Origin: Siccibacter turicensis LMG 23730
GTDB taxonomy: Bacteria; Pseudomonadota; Gammaproteobacteria; Enterobacterales; Enterobacteriaceae
Direction of reading: 5' to 3'
Assembly (NCBI RefSeq): GCF_000463155.2
Contig: NZ_AWFZ01000048.1
Location: forward strand, 1-64,000
DNA length: 64,000 bases
Of the stretch, positions 16,910 through 24,944 are shown in pieces (within the stretch, counting starts at the first letter, position 1; each line of letters begins with the position of its first letter). The notes beneath the pieces were generated by a model. That model was not told the origin of the DNA and did no database searches. It saw nothing but the letters and a program-made list of their open reading frames with translations. The position numbers and the translations under genes were made by a program.

Positions 16910-17798
16910 AGCGGGTCATGGCCTCGAGCAGATGCTGACAAAAGGCATCCACCAGCGCCGAGGCGGGGCGGTGCTGCGGGCGAATCAGGCTGACGGTAAA
17001 GGGCACGTCCACGCTGAAGCGCCTGACGGCCACGCCGCTTTGCGCGTAGTCGAGGGCGGTCAGCGGGTTCACGACCGACATCCCGATCCCCGCTTTCACC
17101 ATCGCGCAGATCGACGCTGCGCTGTGGGTCTCCATCACCATCCTGCGCCTGACGTCGTGCTCGTGAAACAGCGCGTCGAGCAGCTGCCGGTAGCTGTCGC
17201 TGCGCGACAGGCTGATATAGTTTTCCCCGACAAAATCCTGCGGCGTCAGCACGCTTTTCTGCGCCAGGGGATGATCTTCCGGCAGGACGCACACTTCATT
17301 TAGCGTTAACAGGGTTTCGCGCGTGGTGCCGGCCGGGGTCGTGACGGTTTCGGTGAGGCCTAAATCGTGGCGCTGGGCCGACAGCCACTCCTCCAGCAGC
17401 GGCGACTCCTGGGGCACGATATTGATACTGAGATCGGGATAGCGCGCCAGAAACGGCTGCATCAGCGGCGGCAGAAACGACTGGGAAAACACCGGCAGGC
17501 AGGCAATGGAGAGTTCCCCCTGGCGAAACTCGCGCAGGCTTTCCGCCGCGCTGACAATGCGATCCAGCCCGTACCAGGAGCGTTGCACCTCTTCAAATAG
17601 CCGCAGCCCCTGCACCGTGGGGTGCAGACGGCCCCGGCTGCGCGTGAACAGCGCCAGACCGGTGACCTTCTCAAAACGCGCCAGCTCCCGGCTGACGGTG
17701 GGCTGAGAGGTGTGCAGCAGCGCGGCGGCCTCGGTGAGGTTGCCGGTGGTCATCACCGCATGAAAGATCTCAATATGGCGCAGGTTAATGGCGGGCAT
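16872..17798 (-). CDS. lysR: Transcriptional activator of lysA, LysR
   Basis: A 308-residue LysR-type regulator, founder of the family. The winged HTH lies at about 4-62 ([33 protein letters not shown]) and the effector domain at about 90-300. The start at MPAINLRH matches E. coli LysR; the frame extends 23 codons further without family support. It is divergent from lysA, 114 bp away, where LysR should bind and activate lysA when lysine is low. Confidence 0.95.
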   Translation of the reverse strand: MPAINLRHIEIFHAVMTTGNLTEAAALLHTSQPTVSRELARFEKVTGLALFTRSRGRLHPTVQGLRLFEEVQRSWYGLDRIVSAAESLREFRQGELSIACLPVFSQSFLPPLMQPFLARYPDLSINIVPQESPLLEEWLSAQRHDLGLTETVTTPAGTTRETLLTLNEVCVLPEDHPLAQKSVLTPQDFVGENYISLSRSDSYRQLLDALFHEHDVRRRMVMETHSAASICAMVKAGIGMSVVNPLTALDYAQSGVAVRRFSVDVPFTVSLIRPQHRPASALVDAFCQHLLEAMTRFTAPLEQLLARR

Positions 17799-17912
17799 GG
17801 CAGGCTCCAGTGGTAAAACCATATCATTTTTGCATAGACAATAGAGAAACCGATATTTTTTATTCATTTCCGGCTGTGGCGTAATGGCGAAAACACAGTA
17901 AGGAGCCTTCCG

Positions 17913-19169
17913 ATGCCGCGCCCGACCCCCGATTCCGCCCTGAATGAGACCCGCCTGCTGGGGTTAGCCCATGAATACGGCTGCCCGGTCTGGGTCTATG
18001 ACGCCGATACCATCCGTCGCCAGATTGCCCGGCTGCGTCAGTTTGACGTGGTGCGCTTCGCGCAGAAAGCCTGCTCAAACATTCATATTCTGCGCCTGAT
18101 GCGCGAGCAGGGCGTGAAGGTGGATTCGGTCTCGCTCGGGGAGATCGAACGTGCGCTGGCCGCCGGATTCGATCCCGCTACGCGGCCGGACGACATCGTG
18201 TTTACCGCCGATCTGATCGACGCTCCGACGCTGGCCCGGGTGCGCGAACTGGCGATCCCGGTTAACGCTGGTTCGATCGACATGCTGGCACAGCTTGGCG
18301 AGGTATCGCCGGGGCACCGCGTGTGGCTGCGCGTGAACCCGGGTTTCGGTCATGGCCATAGCCAGAAAACCAATACCGGCGGGGAGAACAGCAAACACGG
18401 CATCTGGCACAGCGATCTGCCCGCGGCGTTTGCCACCATGCAGCGCTACCAGTTGAAGCTGGCCGGCATTCATATGCACATTGGCTCCGGGGTGGATTAC
18501 GGTCATCTGGAGCAGGTGTGCGGGGCGATGGTGCGTCAGGTGCTGGAGTCCGGGCAGGATCTGGAGGCGATCTCGGCCGGTGGCGGCTTGTCGATTCCCT
18601 ACCGCGACGGGGAAGAGGATATCGACACCGGGCACTACTACGGCCTGTGGAACGCGGCGCGGGAAAAAATCGCCGCGCATCTTGGGCACCCGGTGAAGCT
18701 GGAGATCGAGCCGGGACGTTTTCTGGTGGCCGAATCCGGCGTGCTGGTAGCGCAGGTGCGCAGCGTTAAGGACATGGGCAGCCGACATTTCGTGCTGGTG
18801 GACGCCGGGTTCAACGACCTGATGCGCCCGGCGATGTACGGCAGCTATCACCACATTACCGCCATCGGTGCCGATGGCCGCAGCCTGGCCGATGCGGCGG
18901 TGGTGGAGAGCGTTATCGCCGGGCCGCTGTGTGAATCGGGGGATGTGTTTACCCAGCAGGAGGGGGGTAAGGTGGAAACCCGCGCGCTGCCTGCGGTGGC
19001 CCCGGGGGATTATCTGGTGTTCCACGACACCGGTGCCTACGGCGCGTCGATGTCCTCTAACTACAACAGCCGCCCGCTGCTGCCGGAAGTGCTGGTGGAG
19101 GGTGAGACCGCGCGCCTGATCCGCCGTCGTCAGACCATCAGCGAACTGCTGGCGCTCGAACTGATGTAA
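17913..19169 (+). CDS. lysA: Diaminopimelate decarboxylase LysA
   Basis: A 418-residue PLP enzyme of fold type III that makes L-lysine from meso-diaminopimelate. The PLP lysine is Lys52 in FAQKACSN. HIGSG and GGGLS bind the cofactor phosphate, EPGRF and the catalytic Cys in CESGDVF follow, and the end is close to E. coli LysA. A good AAGGAG site precedes the ATG. In E. coli the next gene is galR; here six accessory genes intervene. Confidence 0.96.
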   Translation: MPRPTPDSALNETRLLGLAHEYGCPVWVYDADTIRRQIARLRQFDVVRFAQKACSNIHILRLMREQGVKVDSVSLGEIERALAAGFDPATRPDDIVFTADLIDAPTLARVRELAIPVNAGSIDMLAQLGEVSPGHRVWLRVNPGFGHGHSQKTNTGGENSKHGIWHSDLPAAFATMQRYQLKLAGIHMHIGSGVDYGHLEQVCGAMVRQVLESGQDLEAISAGGGLSIPYRDGEEDIDTGHYYGLWNAAREKIAAHLGHPVKLEIEPGRFLVAESGVLVAQVRSVKDMGSRHFVLVDAGFNDLMRPAMYGSYHHITAIGADGRSLADAAVVESVIAGPLCESGDVFTQQEGGKVETRALPAVAPGDYLVFHDTGAYGASMSSNYNSRPLLPEVLVEGETARLIRRRQTISELLALELM

Positions 19170-20192
19170 TCACGCCGCCGGGTCGCGGTACCAGGGCCCG
19201 GTCGCCACCGACTCGCGCAGCACCAGCGTGCCGGTGAAGGGCGGGATCGGCTGCAGGGGGCTGTCGCTTGCGAACTTAATCGCCTGATCGATGGCGGTCA
19301 TGATCATATTGTCGATGGGCAAATAGACCGTCGACAGCCCCGGCTCCAGCCAGCGAGCGCTGGGCGCATCGTCAAAGCCAAACAGCGAGATATCCTGCGG
19401 AATGCGCAGCCCCGCCTGGTAAATCGCCTTCGACGCGCCGAGTGCCATATCGTCATTACAGGTGAACAGCGCGCTGAACCGCGTACCGCTCTCCAGCAGC
19501 GCGTTGCACAGCTCATACCCGCGCGTCATGGTGGAATCCCCGTTTCTGACCCGATCTTCATCCCACGCGATGCCGTGTTTCTCCAGCGCCGCGCGGTAGC
19601 CCTGCAGGCGCGCCTGGCCGGTAGGGGTGGAGAGAGGAACCGTAATGCAGGCGATCTCGCGATGGCCCTGCGCGATCAGGTACTCCACCGCCTGAAACGC
19701 CGCGTCCTGCTGCTCGAAGAACACGCAGCGCTCGCGGGCATCCTTCACGTCGCGATTGATCACCACCAGCGGCACGCTGATGCTGTCGATAAGCGCCATG
19801 ATGGCGCGCTCGCTCATGTGGCGGGTGTAGAGGATGATGGCGTCGCACTGGCGGTCGGCCAGCATCTGTACCGCTTCGCGTTCGCGCTCCGGGGTGTCGT
19901 GCCCGTCGGTGACAATCAGCTGCTTGCCGTGGGATTCGGTCTGGCGTGACGCCTGCTGAAGCAGACGCCCAAAGTAGAAGCCGTCAAAGGTGGACACCAC
20001 CAGGCCGATGCTGTTGCTGGTGCGGTGCGCCAGCGAACGGGCGAGAAAGTTGGGGCGGTAGCCCAGCTCCTCCATGGCGTTGAAAACCTGCTGGCGGGTG
20101 GACTCCTTCACCTGCCCGGTGCCGTTCAGCACGCGCGACACCGTCGCTTTCGATACGCCCGCGCGCGCAGAGACATCCCGCATTGTTACCAT
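19170..20192 (-). CDS. LacI/GalR-family repressor, AscG-like
   Basis: A 340-residue repressor with an N-terminal HTH (MRDVSARAGVSKATVSRVLNG) and a periplasmic-binding-protein-like effector domain (SIGLVVSTFDGFYF, FTCNDDMALGA, ISLFGFDDAP). The start at 20192 is preferred over 20201 because AGGA directly abuts the upstream ATG but lies 9 nt from this one. It resembles AscG, the repressor of the asc beta-glucoside operon, and is divergent from a PTS EIIC gene, so it probably controls that operon. No clear LacI-type palindrome with a central CG was found between them. Confidence 0.8.
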   Translation of the reverse strand: MVTMRDVSARAGVSKATVSRVLNGTGQVKESTRQQVFNAMEELGYRPNFLARSLAHRTSNSIGLVVSTFDGFYFGRLLQQASRQTESHGKQLIVTDGHDTPEREREAVQMLADRQCDAIILYTRHMSERAIMALIDSISVPLVVINRDVKDARERCVFFEQQDAAFQAVEYLIAQGHREIACITVPLSTPTGQARLQGYRAALEKHGIAWDEDRVRNGDSTMTRGYELCNALLESGTRFSALFTCNDDMALGASKAIYQAGLRIPQDISLFGFDDAPSARWLEPGLSTVYLPIDNMIMTAIDQAIKFASDSPLQPIPPFTGTLVLRESVATGPWYRDPAA

Positions 20193-20350
20193 CAACGACA
20201 TTCCTGATTAGCCTCATTTTTTATGCAGTTTACCACACTCCGCCGCCAGGTAAGATCTGCCGCCCGTTGCCCCCCTCACATTCCTGACCTCGCGCAACGC
20301 CCCGACCCCGCAAACGATCGTCGTCCCGCTGACGCTGCCGCGCACTATTT

Positions 20351-20465
20351 TATCTGGCATACCAATTGCCCCATTAAACGGGACGACTGGAATACCAGAT
20401 CCCGGTTGTGAGAAGGGTGTCACAGAATAATCCCGCCGCCCCCACTATGTTTTGGCATACCAAAA
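20351..20465 (+). promoter_or_regulatory. Three TGG-N-ATACCA operator-like sites before the PTS operon
   Basis: TGGCATACCA at 20355-20364, TGGAATACCA at 20388-20397, and TGGCATACCA at 20453-20462. The last lies within TTTTGGCATACCAAAA, a near-perfect palindrome. Centres are 33 and 65 bp apart. The motif resembles the TTGGTATACCAA operator of UxuR and ExuR, not LacI-type sites; a UxuR-like regulator is encoded at 23725-24498. The rest of 20202-20523 shows no gene. Confidence 0.65.
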
Positions 20466-20523
20466 CGGTACTCAGCTGTAACCCTACACAACAAAATAAG
20501 CCACCCAACTGAGGTATCACCCC

Positions 20524-21861
20524 ATGGCACTCCAGGAAAAGCTGATCGATTCTCTGGGCAGTTTTGCAACGAAATTCAATAGTTACCGCTATATCATGGC
20601 CATCAAGGCGGCGTTCATCACCCTGATGCCGGTCATTATCGTCGGCGCGTTCTCGGTACTGATCTCCAATATGGTGCTCGATCCGAAAAACGGTCTTGCC
20701 AGCTTTGAATCGCTGTCGTTCCTCGCGGTGCTGAAACCCATTACCAGCGCGATTAACTACGCCACGCTCAACTTTCTGAACATCGGTGCGGTCTTCCTGA
20801 TCGGCGTTGAACTCGGGCGCATCAACGGCATTAAGACGCTGTTCCCCGGCCTGCTGGCGGTCATCTGCTTTATCTGCGTGACGCCCACCACCGTGGAGAT
20901 GCTGGTGGACGGCGAAATGCACGTGGTGAAGGACGTGCTGCTGCGCCAGTTCTCTGACACCCGCAGCCTGTTCCTCGGCATGTTCATCGCCATTCTCTCG
21001 GTGGAGATCTACTGCTGGCTGGAAACCCGGCCCGGCCTGAAAATCAAAATGCCCGACACGGTGCCGCCTAACGTCTCCGCGTCGTTCTCGGCGCTGATCC
21101 CGGCCATCATCACCACCACCGTTATCGCCACCTTCGGCTTTGTGTTCCACCAGACCACCGGCATGTACCTCTACGATGCGGTGTACCAGGTGGTGCAGCA
21201 GCCACTGGAGCGCGTGATGCAGAGCCTGCCGGGGATCCTGCTGCTGATGTTCGTGGCGCAGCTGTTCTGGGTGATCGGCATTCACGGTAACCAGATGATC
21301 AAACCGATCCGCGAGCCGCTGCTGCTGGGGGCAATCACCGTCAACATGAGCGCGTTCGAGCAGGGCAAAGAGGTGCCGAACATCATCACCATGCCGTTCT
21401 GGGACGTCTACATGAGCATCGGCGGTTCCGGGCTGACCATCGGCCTGCTGATTGCGGTGATGATTGCCAGCAAGCGCAAAGAGATGAAAGAGATCGCCAA
21501 ACTCTCCTTCGGGCCAGGGGTGTTCAACATCAACGAACCGGTGATCTTCGGCATGCCGATCATGCTGAACCCGATCCTGGCGATCCCCTTCATTATTACC
21601 CCGCTGGTGACCGGTACCATCGGCTACTTCGCCACCGTCATGGGCTTCGCCGGCAAGGCGGTAGTGATGGTGCCCTGGACCACACCGCCGCTGATCAACG
21701 CCTGGCTCTCCACCGCCGGTTCGATGGGCGCAGTGGTGACGCAGCTTATCTGCATTCTGGTTTCGATTCTGATCTACCTGCCGTTTGTGAAAATCGCCTC
21801 GCGTCGTGCCGAGCAGGCGCAGCTTCAGGCTGAAAAAACGGCAATGGCTAACAACGCGTGA
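20524..21861 (+). CDS. PTS cellobiose/beta-glucoside permease EIIC (Lac family)
   Basis: A 445-residue membrane protein of the ChbC/CelB type. About ten hydrophobic segments are visible, with the GIHG motif (near 259) and the substrate-site NINEPVIFGMPIMLNP (near 337-352). Residues 1-20 are amphipathic as in ChbC. It carries no EIIA or EIIB domain; EIIB is encoded two genes downstream. The substrate is probably a beta-glucoside such as cellobiose or an aryl glucoside, inferred from the linked GH1 gene. The next gene starts 7 bp after the stop. Confidence 0.9.
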   Translation: MALQEKLIDSLGSFATKFNSYRYIMAIKAAFITLMPVIIVGAFSVLISNMVLDPKNGLASFESLSFLAVLKPITSAINYATLNFLNIGAVFLIGVELGRINGIKTLFPGLLAVICFICVTPTTVEMLVDGEMHVVKDVLLRQFSDTRSLFLGMFIAILSVEIYCWLETRPGLKIKMPDTVPPNVSASFSALIPAIITTTVIATFGFVFHQTTGMYLYDAVYQVVQQPLERVMQSLPGILLLMFVAQLFWVIGIHGNQMIKPIREPLLLGAITVNMSAFEQGKEVPNIITMPFWDVYMSIGGSGLTIGLLIAVMIASKRKEMKEIAKLSFGPGVFNINEPVIFGMPIMLNPILAIPFIITPLVTGTIGYFATVMGFAGKAVVMVPWTTPPLINAWLSTAGSMGAVVTQLICILVSILIYLPFVKIASRRAEQAQLQAEKTAMANNA

Positions 21862-21868
21862 GGATGAC

Positions 21869-23296
21869 ATGAGCAAAAAAACCGTGGCCCTGCCGCAGGA
21901 CTTTATTCTGGGTGCCGCCTCGTCTGCCTGGCAGACCGAAGGATGGAGCGGTAAGAAAGAGGGCCAGGACTCGTACATGGATCTCTGGTACAAAAATGAC
22001 CGCCACGTCTGGCACGACGGCTACGGCCCGGCGGTCGCCACCGATCTGTTTAATCGCTATGAGGAGGACGTCGCGCTGATGAAGCAGGCGGGCCTCACGC
22101 ACTATCGCACTTCGATCAACTGGTCGCGCTTCTTTACCGACTACGAAAACGGCGTGATTGACGAAGAGTACGCCGCGTATTACGACCGTTTCCTGGAGGC
22201 GATCCGCGCCGCCGGCGTCGAGCCGATGATTTGTCTGGAGCACTACGAGCTGCCGGGGTATCTGTTTGAAACCTACGGCGGCTGGTCGTCGAAGAAGGTG
22301 GTCGAGCTGTTTGTGCTCTATGCCGAAAAGGTGTTTGAGCGTTACCACCACAAGGTTACGCGCTGGTTCACCTTCAACGAGCCGATTGTGGTGCAGACCC
22401 GTGTCTATCTCGACGCGCTGCGCTGGCCGTATCAGCAGAGTACCGACACCTGGATGCAGTGGAACCACCATAAAAACCTCGCCACGGCGAAAGTGGTGAA
22501 GCTGTTCCGCGAGAAGGGCTACCAGGGCAGCGTCGGGGCGATCCTCAACCCGGAAGTGACCTATCCGCGCTCCAGCGCCGCGCACGACCTGAAGGCCGCG
22601 GAGCGCTATGACCTGTTCTACAACCGCGTGTTCCTCGACCCGATGGTGAAGGGCGAGTATCCGGCGGAGCTGGTGCGGCTGCTGGATCACCACGGCGTGA
22701 AGTGGGAATACACCGCCGATGAGCTGGCGATTATCCGCGACAATACCGTTGATGAGCTGGGTATCAATCTTTACTACCCGCACCGTGTCAAAGCCCCGTC
22801 CCGCGCCTGGAACCCGGAAACGCCGTTCCACCCGGCCTGGTACTACGAACCCTTTGAGCTGCCGGGCCGCCGCATGAACAAATCCCGCGGCTGGGAGATC
22901 TATCCGCGCATCATCTATGACATGGCGATGCGTATTAAAGACGAGTATCGCAACATTCCGTGGTTTATCGCCGAAAGTGGCATGGGCATTGAGAACGAAG
23001 GGCAGTTCCGCGATAACGACGGCGTGATTCAGGACGACTACCGCATTGCCTTTATCGGCGAGCATCTCTTCGAAGCGCTGCGCGCCCGTGAAGACGGCGC
23101 CAACTGTCAGGGCTATATGCTGTGGGCGTTTACCGACAACGTCTCGCCAATGAACGCCTTTAAAAACCGCTACGGGCTGGTGGAGATCGATCTGCAACAC
23201 CAGCGCGCGCGTCGGCTGAAGAAGTCAGCCAGCTGGTATCGCGGCGTGAGTGAATCGCGCAGTCTGACCCTGAACCTTGATGACGAATGGAAATAA
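21869..23296 (+). CDS. 6-phospho-beta-glucosidase, GH1
   Basis: A 475-residue GH1 enzyme that hydrolyses the 6-phospho-beta-glucoside delivered by the PTS. The acid/base Glu is in WFTFNEP (about 177) and the nucleophile in FIAESGMG (about 373), where the usual ENG is replaced by ESG. The N-terminal PQDFILGAASSAWQTEG is typical of the family. The start used is the ATG after AGGATGAC; 21 further in-frame codons upstream overlap the EIIC gene. Which beta-glucoside it prefers cannot be read from the sequence. Confidence 0.9.
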   Translation: MSKKTVALPQDFILGAASSAWQTEGWSGKKEGQDSYMDLWYKNDRHVWHDGYGPAVATDLFNRYEEDVALMKQAGLTHYRTSINWSRFFTDYENGVIDEEYAAYYDRFLEAIRAAGVEPMICLEHYELPGYLFETYGGWSSKKVVELFVLYAEKVFERYHHKVTRWFTFNEPIVVQTRVYLDALRWPYQQSTDTWMQWNHHKNLATAKVVKLFREKGYQGSVGAILNPEVTYPRSSAAHDLKAAERYDLFYNRVFLDPMVKGEYPAELVRLLDHHGVKWEYTADELAIIRDNTVDELGINLYYPHRVKAPSRAWNPETPFHPAWYYEPFELPGRRMNKSRGWEIYPRIIYDMAMRIKDEYRNIPWFIAESGMGIENEGQFRDNDGVIQDDYRIAFIGEHLFEALRAREDGANCQGYMLWAFTDNVSPMNAFKNRYGLVEIDLQHQRARRLKKSASWYRGVSESRSLTLNLDDEWK

Positions 23297-23305
23297 GGAG
23301 CGCCG

Positions 23306-23623
23306 ATGAAACGCATTATCCTGTGTTGTTCCGCGGGCATGTCCACCTCGCTGGTGGTGACAAAAATGGAGAAAAGCGCCGCCGATCGCGGGCTGGAACT
23401 GAAAATCTACGCCATTCCCGAGCAGAACCTGCGCGATGAGCTGGAGAGCTACGCCGCTGACATCCAGGCGGTGCTGCTGGGGCCGCAGGTACGCTTCAAG
23501 CTGGCGGAAAACAAGAAGCTGACCGATGAGCATGGGATCCCGATTGCGGTGATCGATACGGTGGCGTACGGCACGTTAAACGGCGCGAAAGTTCTCGATC
23601 AGGCACTGAGTTTGGTAAGCTAG
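23306..23623 (+). CDS. PTS cellobiose-type EIIB
   Basis: A 105-residue cytoplasmic EIIB of the Lac family. The phospho-accepting Cys8 lies in CCSAGMSTS, aligned with Cys10 of E. coli ChbB, and VLLGPQVRFKL matches the second family motif. It receives phosphate from an EIIA not encoded in the window and passes it to the sugar bound by the EIIC at 20524-21861. It starts 9 bp after the GH1 stop with a GGAG site. Confidence 0.9.
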   Translation: MKRIILCCSAGMSTSLVVTKMEKSAADRGLELKIYAIPEQNLRDELESYAADIQAVLLGPQVRFKLAENKKLTDEHGIPIAVIDTVAYGTLNGAKVLDQALSLVS

Positions 23624-23627
23624 CGGC

Positions 23628-23697
23628 CCACGACGCGCCGGGTATCGCCCCGGTTCGTCGTGGTTCACTACCCGGCAGCGCAAGGCCTGGCGGGTAG
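23628..23697 (+). repeat. Two tandem hairpins between EIIB and the GntR gene
   Basis: The first is CCACGACG (23628-23635) pairing with CGTCGTGG (23656-23663), with an inner CCGGG/CCCGG stem. The second is CTACCCG (23668-23674) pairing with CGGGTAG (23691-23697). Neither has a following T tract, so they are not classic terminators; they could protect mRNA 3' ends or modulate read-through into the regulator. Confidence 0.7.
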
Positions 23698-23724
23698 ATC
23701 TCTTTTCCGAGCACAGGTGATATC

Positions 23725-24498
23725 GTGGATAAGGCTGTAGTCCCGCCCGAAAAAAAACAGTACCAGGAAATCGGCGACGATCTCAGATCGCAAATTATCG
23801 CGGGCCACTACCCGGTGGGATCGCGACTGCCGCCCGAGCGCAACATCGCAGAGACCTACGGCGTCAGCCGTACCATCGTGCGTGAAGCGCTGCTGATGCT
23901 GGAGCTACAGGGGACGGTAGATATCCGTCAGGGTTCCGGCGTATACGTGATGCGCATTCCCGAGGAGCGCGATGTCGAAGAGGATCGCTTTCTCAGTAGC
24001 GACATCGGGCCATTCGAAATGCTCCAGGCGCGTCAGCTACTGGAGAGCAACATTGCGGCCTTTGCTGCCAAAATGGCGACCAAAGCCGATATCGACAATC
24101 TGAAGCGCATCCTCGAACAGGAGCAGCGCGCTATCGCCATCAATGACACCAGCCAGGACAACCAGAAGATGTTCCACCTGGTGCTGGCCGGCGCCTCACA
24201 GAACCAGATGCTGCTGGCTACCGTGGAGAGCATCTGGCACCACATGGACAGCAGCCCGCTGTGGCAAAAGCTCAGCGTGCACATCGAAAGCCGCGCGCAT
24301 CGCCTCAAATGGCTGAGCGATCAGCAAACGATTCTCGCCGCGCTGCGCCGTCGGGATGTGATGGGCTCGTGGCAGGCGATGTGGCAGCACCTGGAAAACG
24401 TGAAAAACAGCCTGCTTGAGCTGTCCGATGCCGATGCGCCGGACTTTGACGGCTATCTGTTTGAATCGGTCCCCATCTTTCAGGGCAAAGTACTGTGA
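23725..24498 (+). CDS. GntR-family regulator of the UxuR/ExuR subfamily
   Basis: A 257-residue regulator starting at GTG. The winged HTH lies at about 12-75 (YQEIGDDLRSQII, LPPERNIAETYGVSRTIVREALLMLE), followed by an FCD effector domain. Segments GPFEMLQARQLLESNIAAFAA (about 95-115), MWQHLENVK and FDGYLF are close to E. coli UxuR and ExuR, which respond to hexuronates. No hexuronate gene is adjacent. The three TGG-N-ATACCA sites before the PTS operon fit this subfamily, so it likely regulates that operon. The GNAT gene start overlaps its stop. Confidence 0.85.
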   Translation: MDKAVVPPEKKQYQEIGDDLRSQIIAGHYPVGSRLPPERNIAETYGVSRTIVREALLMLELQGTVDIRQGSGVYVMRIPEERDVEEDRFLSSDIGPFEMLQARQLLESNIAAFAAKMATKADIDNLKRILEQEQRAIAINDTSQDNQKMFHLVLAGASQNQMLLATVESIWHHMDSSPLWQKLSVHIESRAHRLKWLSDQQTILAALRRRDVMGSWQAMWQHLENVKNSLLELSDADAPDFDGYLFESVPIFQGKVL

Positions 24499-24944
24499 TT
24501 ATCCAGCCGCTGTGGCAGGCACCTCAGCACGCCGACCGCGTGATTGACCGGATATGGGCCGCGTTTGGCACCGGCCTGAACCGGGCGTTTTTCGCCTCGG
24601 TGGTGGAACACAGCCAGCAGCCGGACGCGCTGCCGCTGACGTTCATCGCCACCGAGGGCGAGACGCTGCTGGGCACCGTGGGCCTGTGGCGCTGTGATCT
24701 GATAAGCCGTCAGGATCTCTTTCCCTGGCTTGCGGCACTCTACGTGGAGGAAGGACGGCGCGGGGAGGGCATCGGCCAGGCGCTACAGCAGCACGTCATT
24801 GCGTACGCGCGCCAGCAGGGCTTCAGCCACCTGCATCTCTATGCGGCGTTCCGGGATTACTACGAACGCTTTGGCTGGGAGTACATTGGCGAGGGCATCG
24901 ACTACCCCGATACCCGCGTCAATCTTTACCGCTACACGCTTTAA
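24495..24944 (+). CDS. GNAT-family N-acetyltransferase
   Basis: A 149-residue single-domain GNAT protein. The acetyl-CoA motif is near EEGRRGEGIGQALQQHV (about 84-100), followed by HLHLYAAFRDYYERFGWEY. The GTG start overlaps the TGA of the GntR gene by 4 nt, which implies coupled translation. The 3' end overlaps convergent galR by 4 nt. The substrate is unknown. Confidence 0.8.
   Translation: MIIQPLWQAPQHADRVIDRIWAAFGTGLNRAFFASVVEHSQQPDALPLTFIATEGETLLGTVGLWRCDLISRQDLFPWLAALYVEEGRRGEGIGQALQQHVIAYARQQGFSHLHLYAAFRDYYERFGWEYIGEGIDYPDTRVNLYRYTL

Noticed and set aside
20374-21993. A 539-codon minus-strand ORF opposite the PTS EIIC gene
   Set aside because: Long only because the opposite strand codes a GC-rich membrane protein; composition is His, Asp and Arg-rich with no motif.
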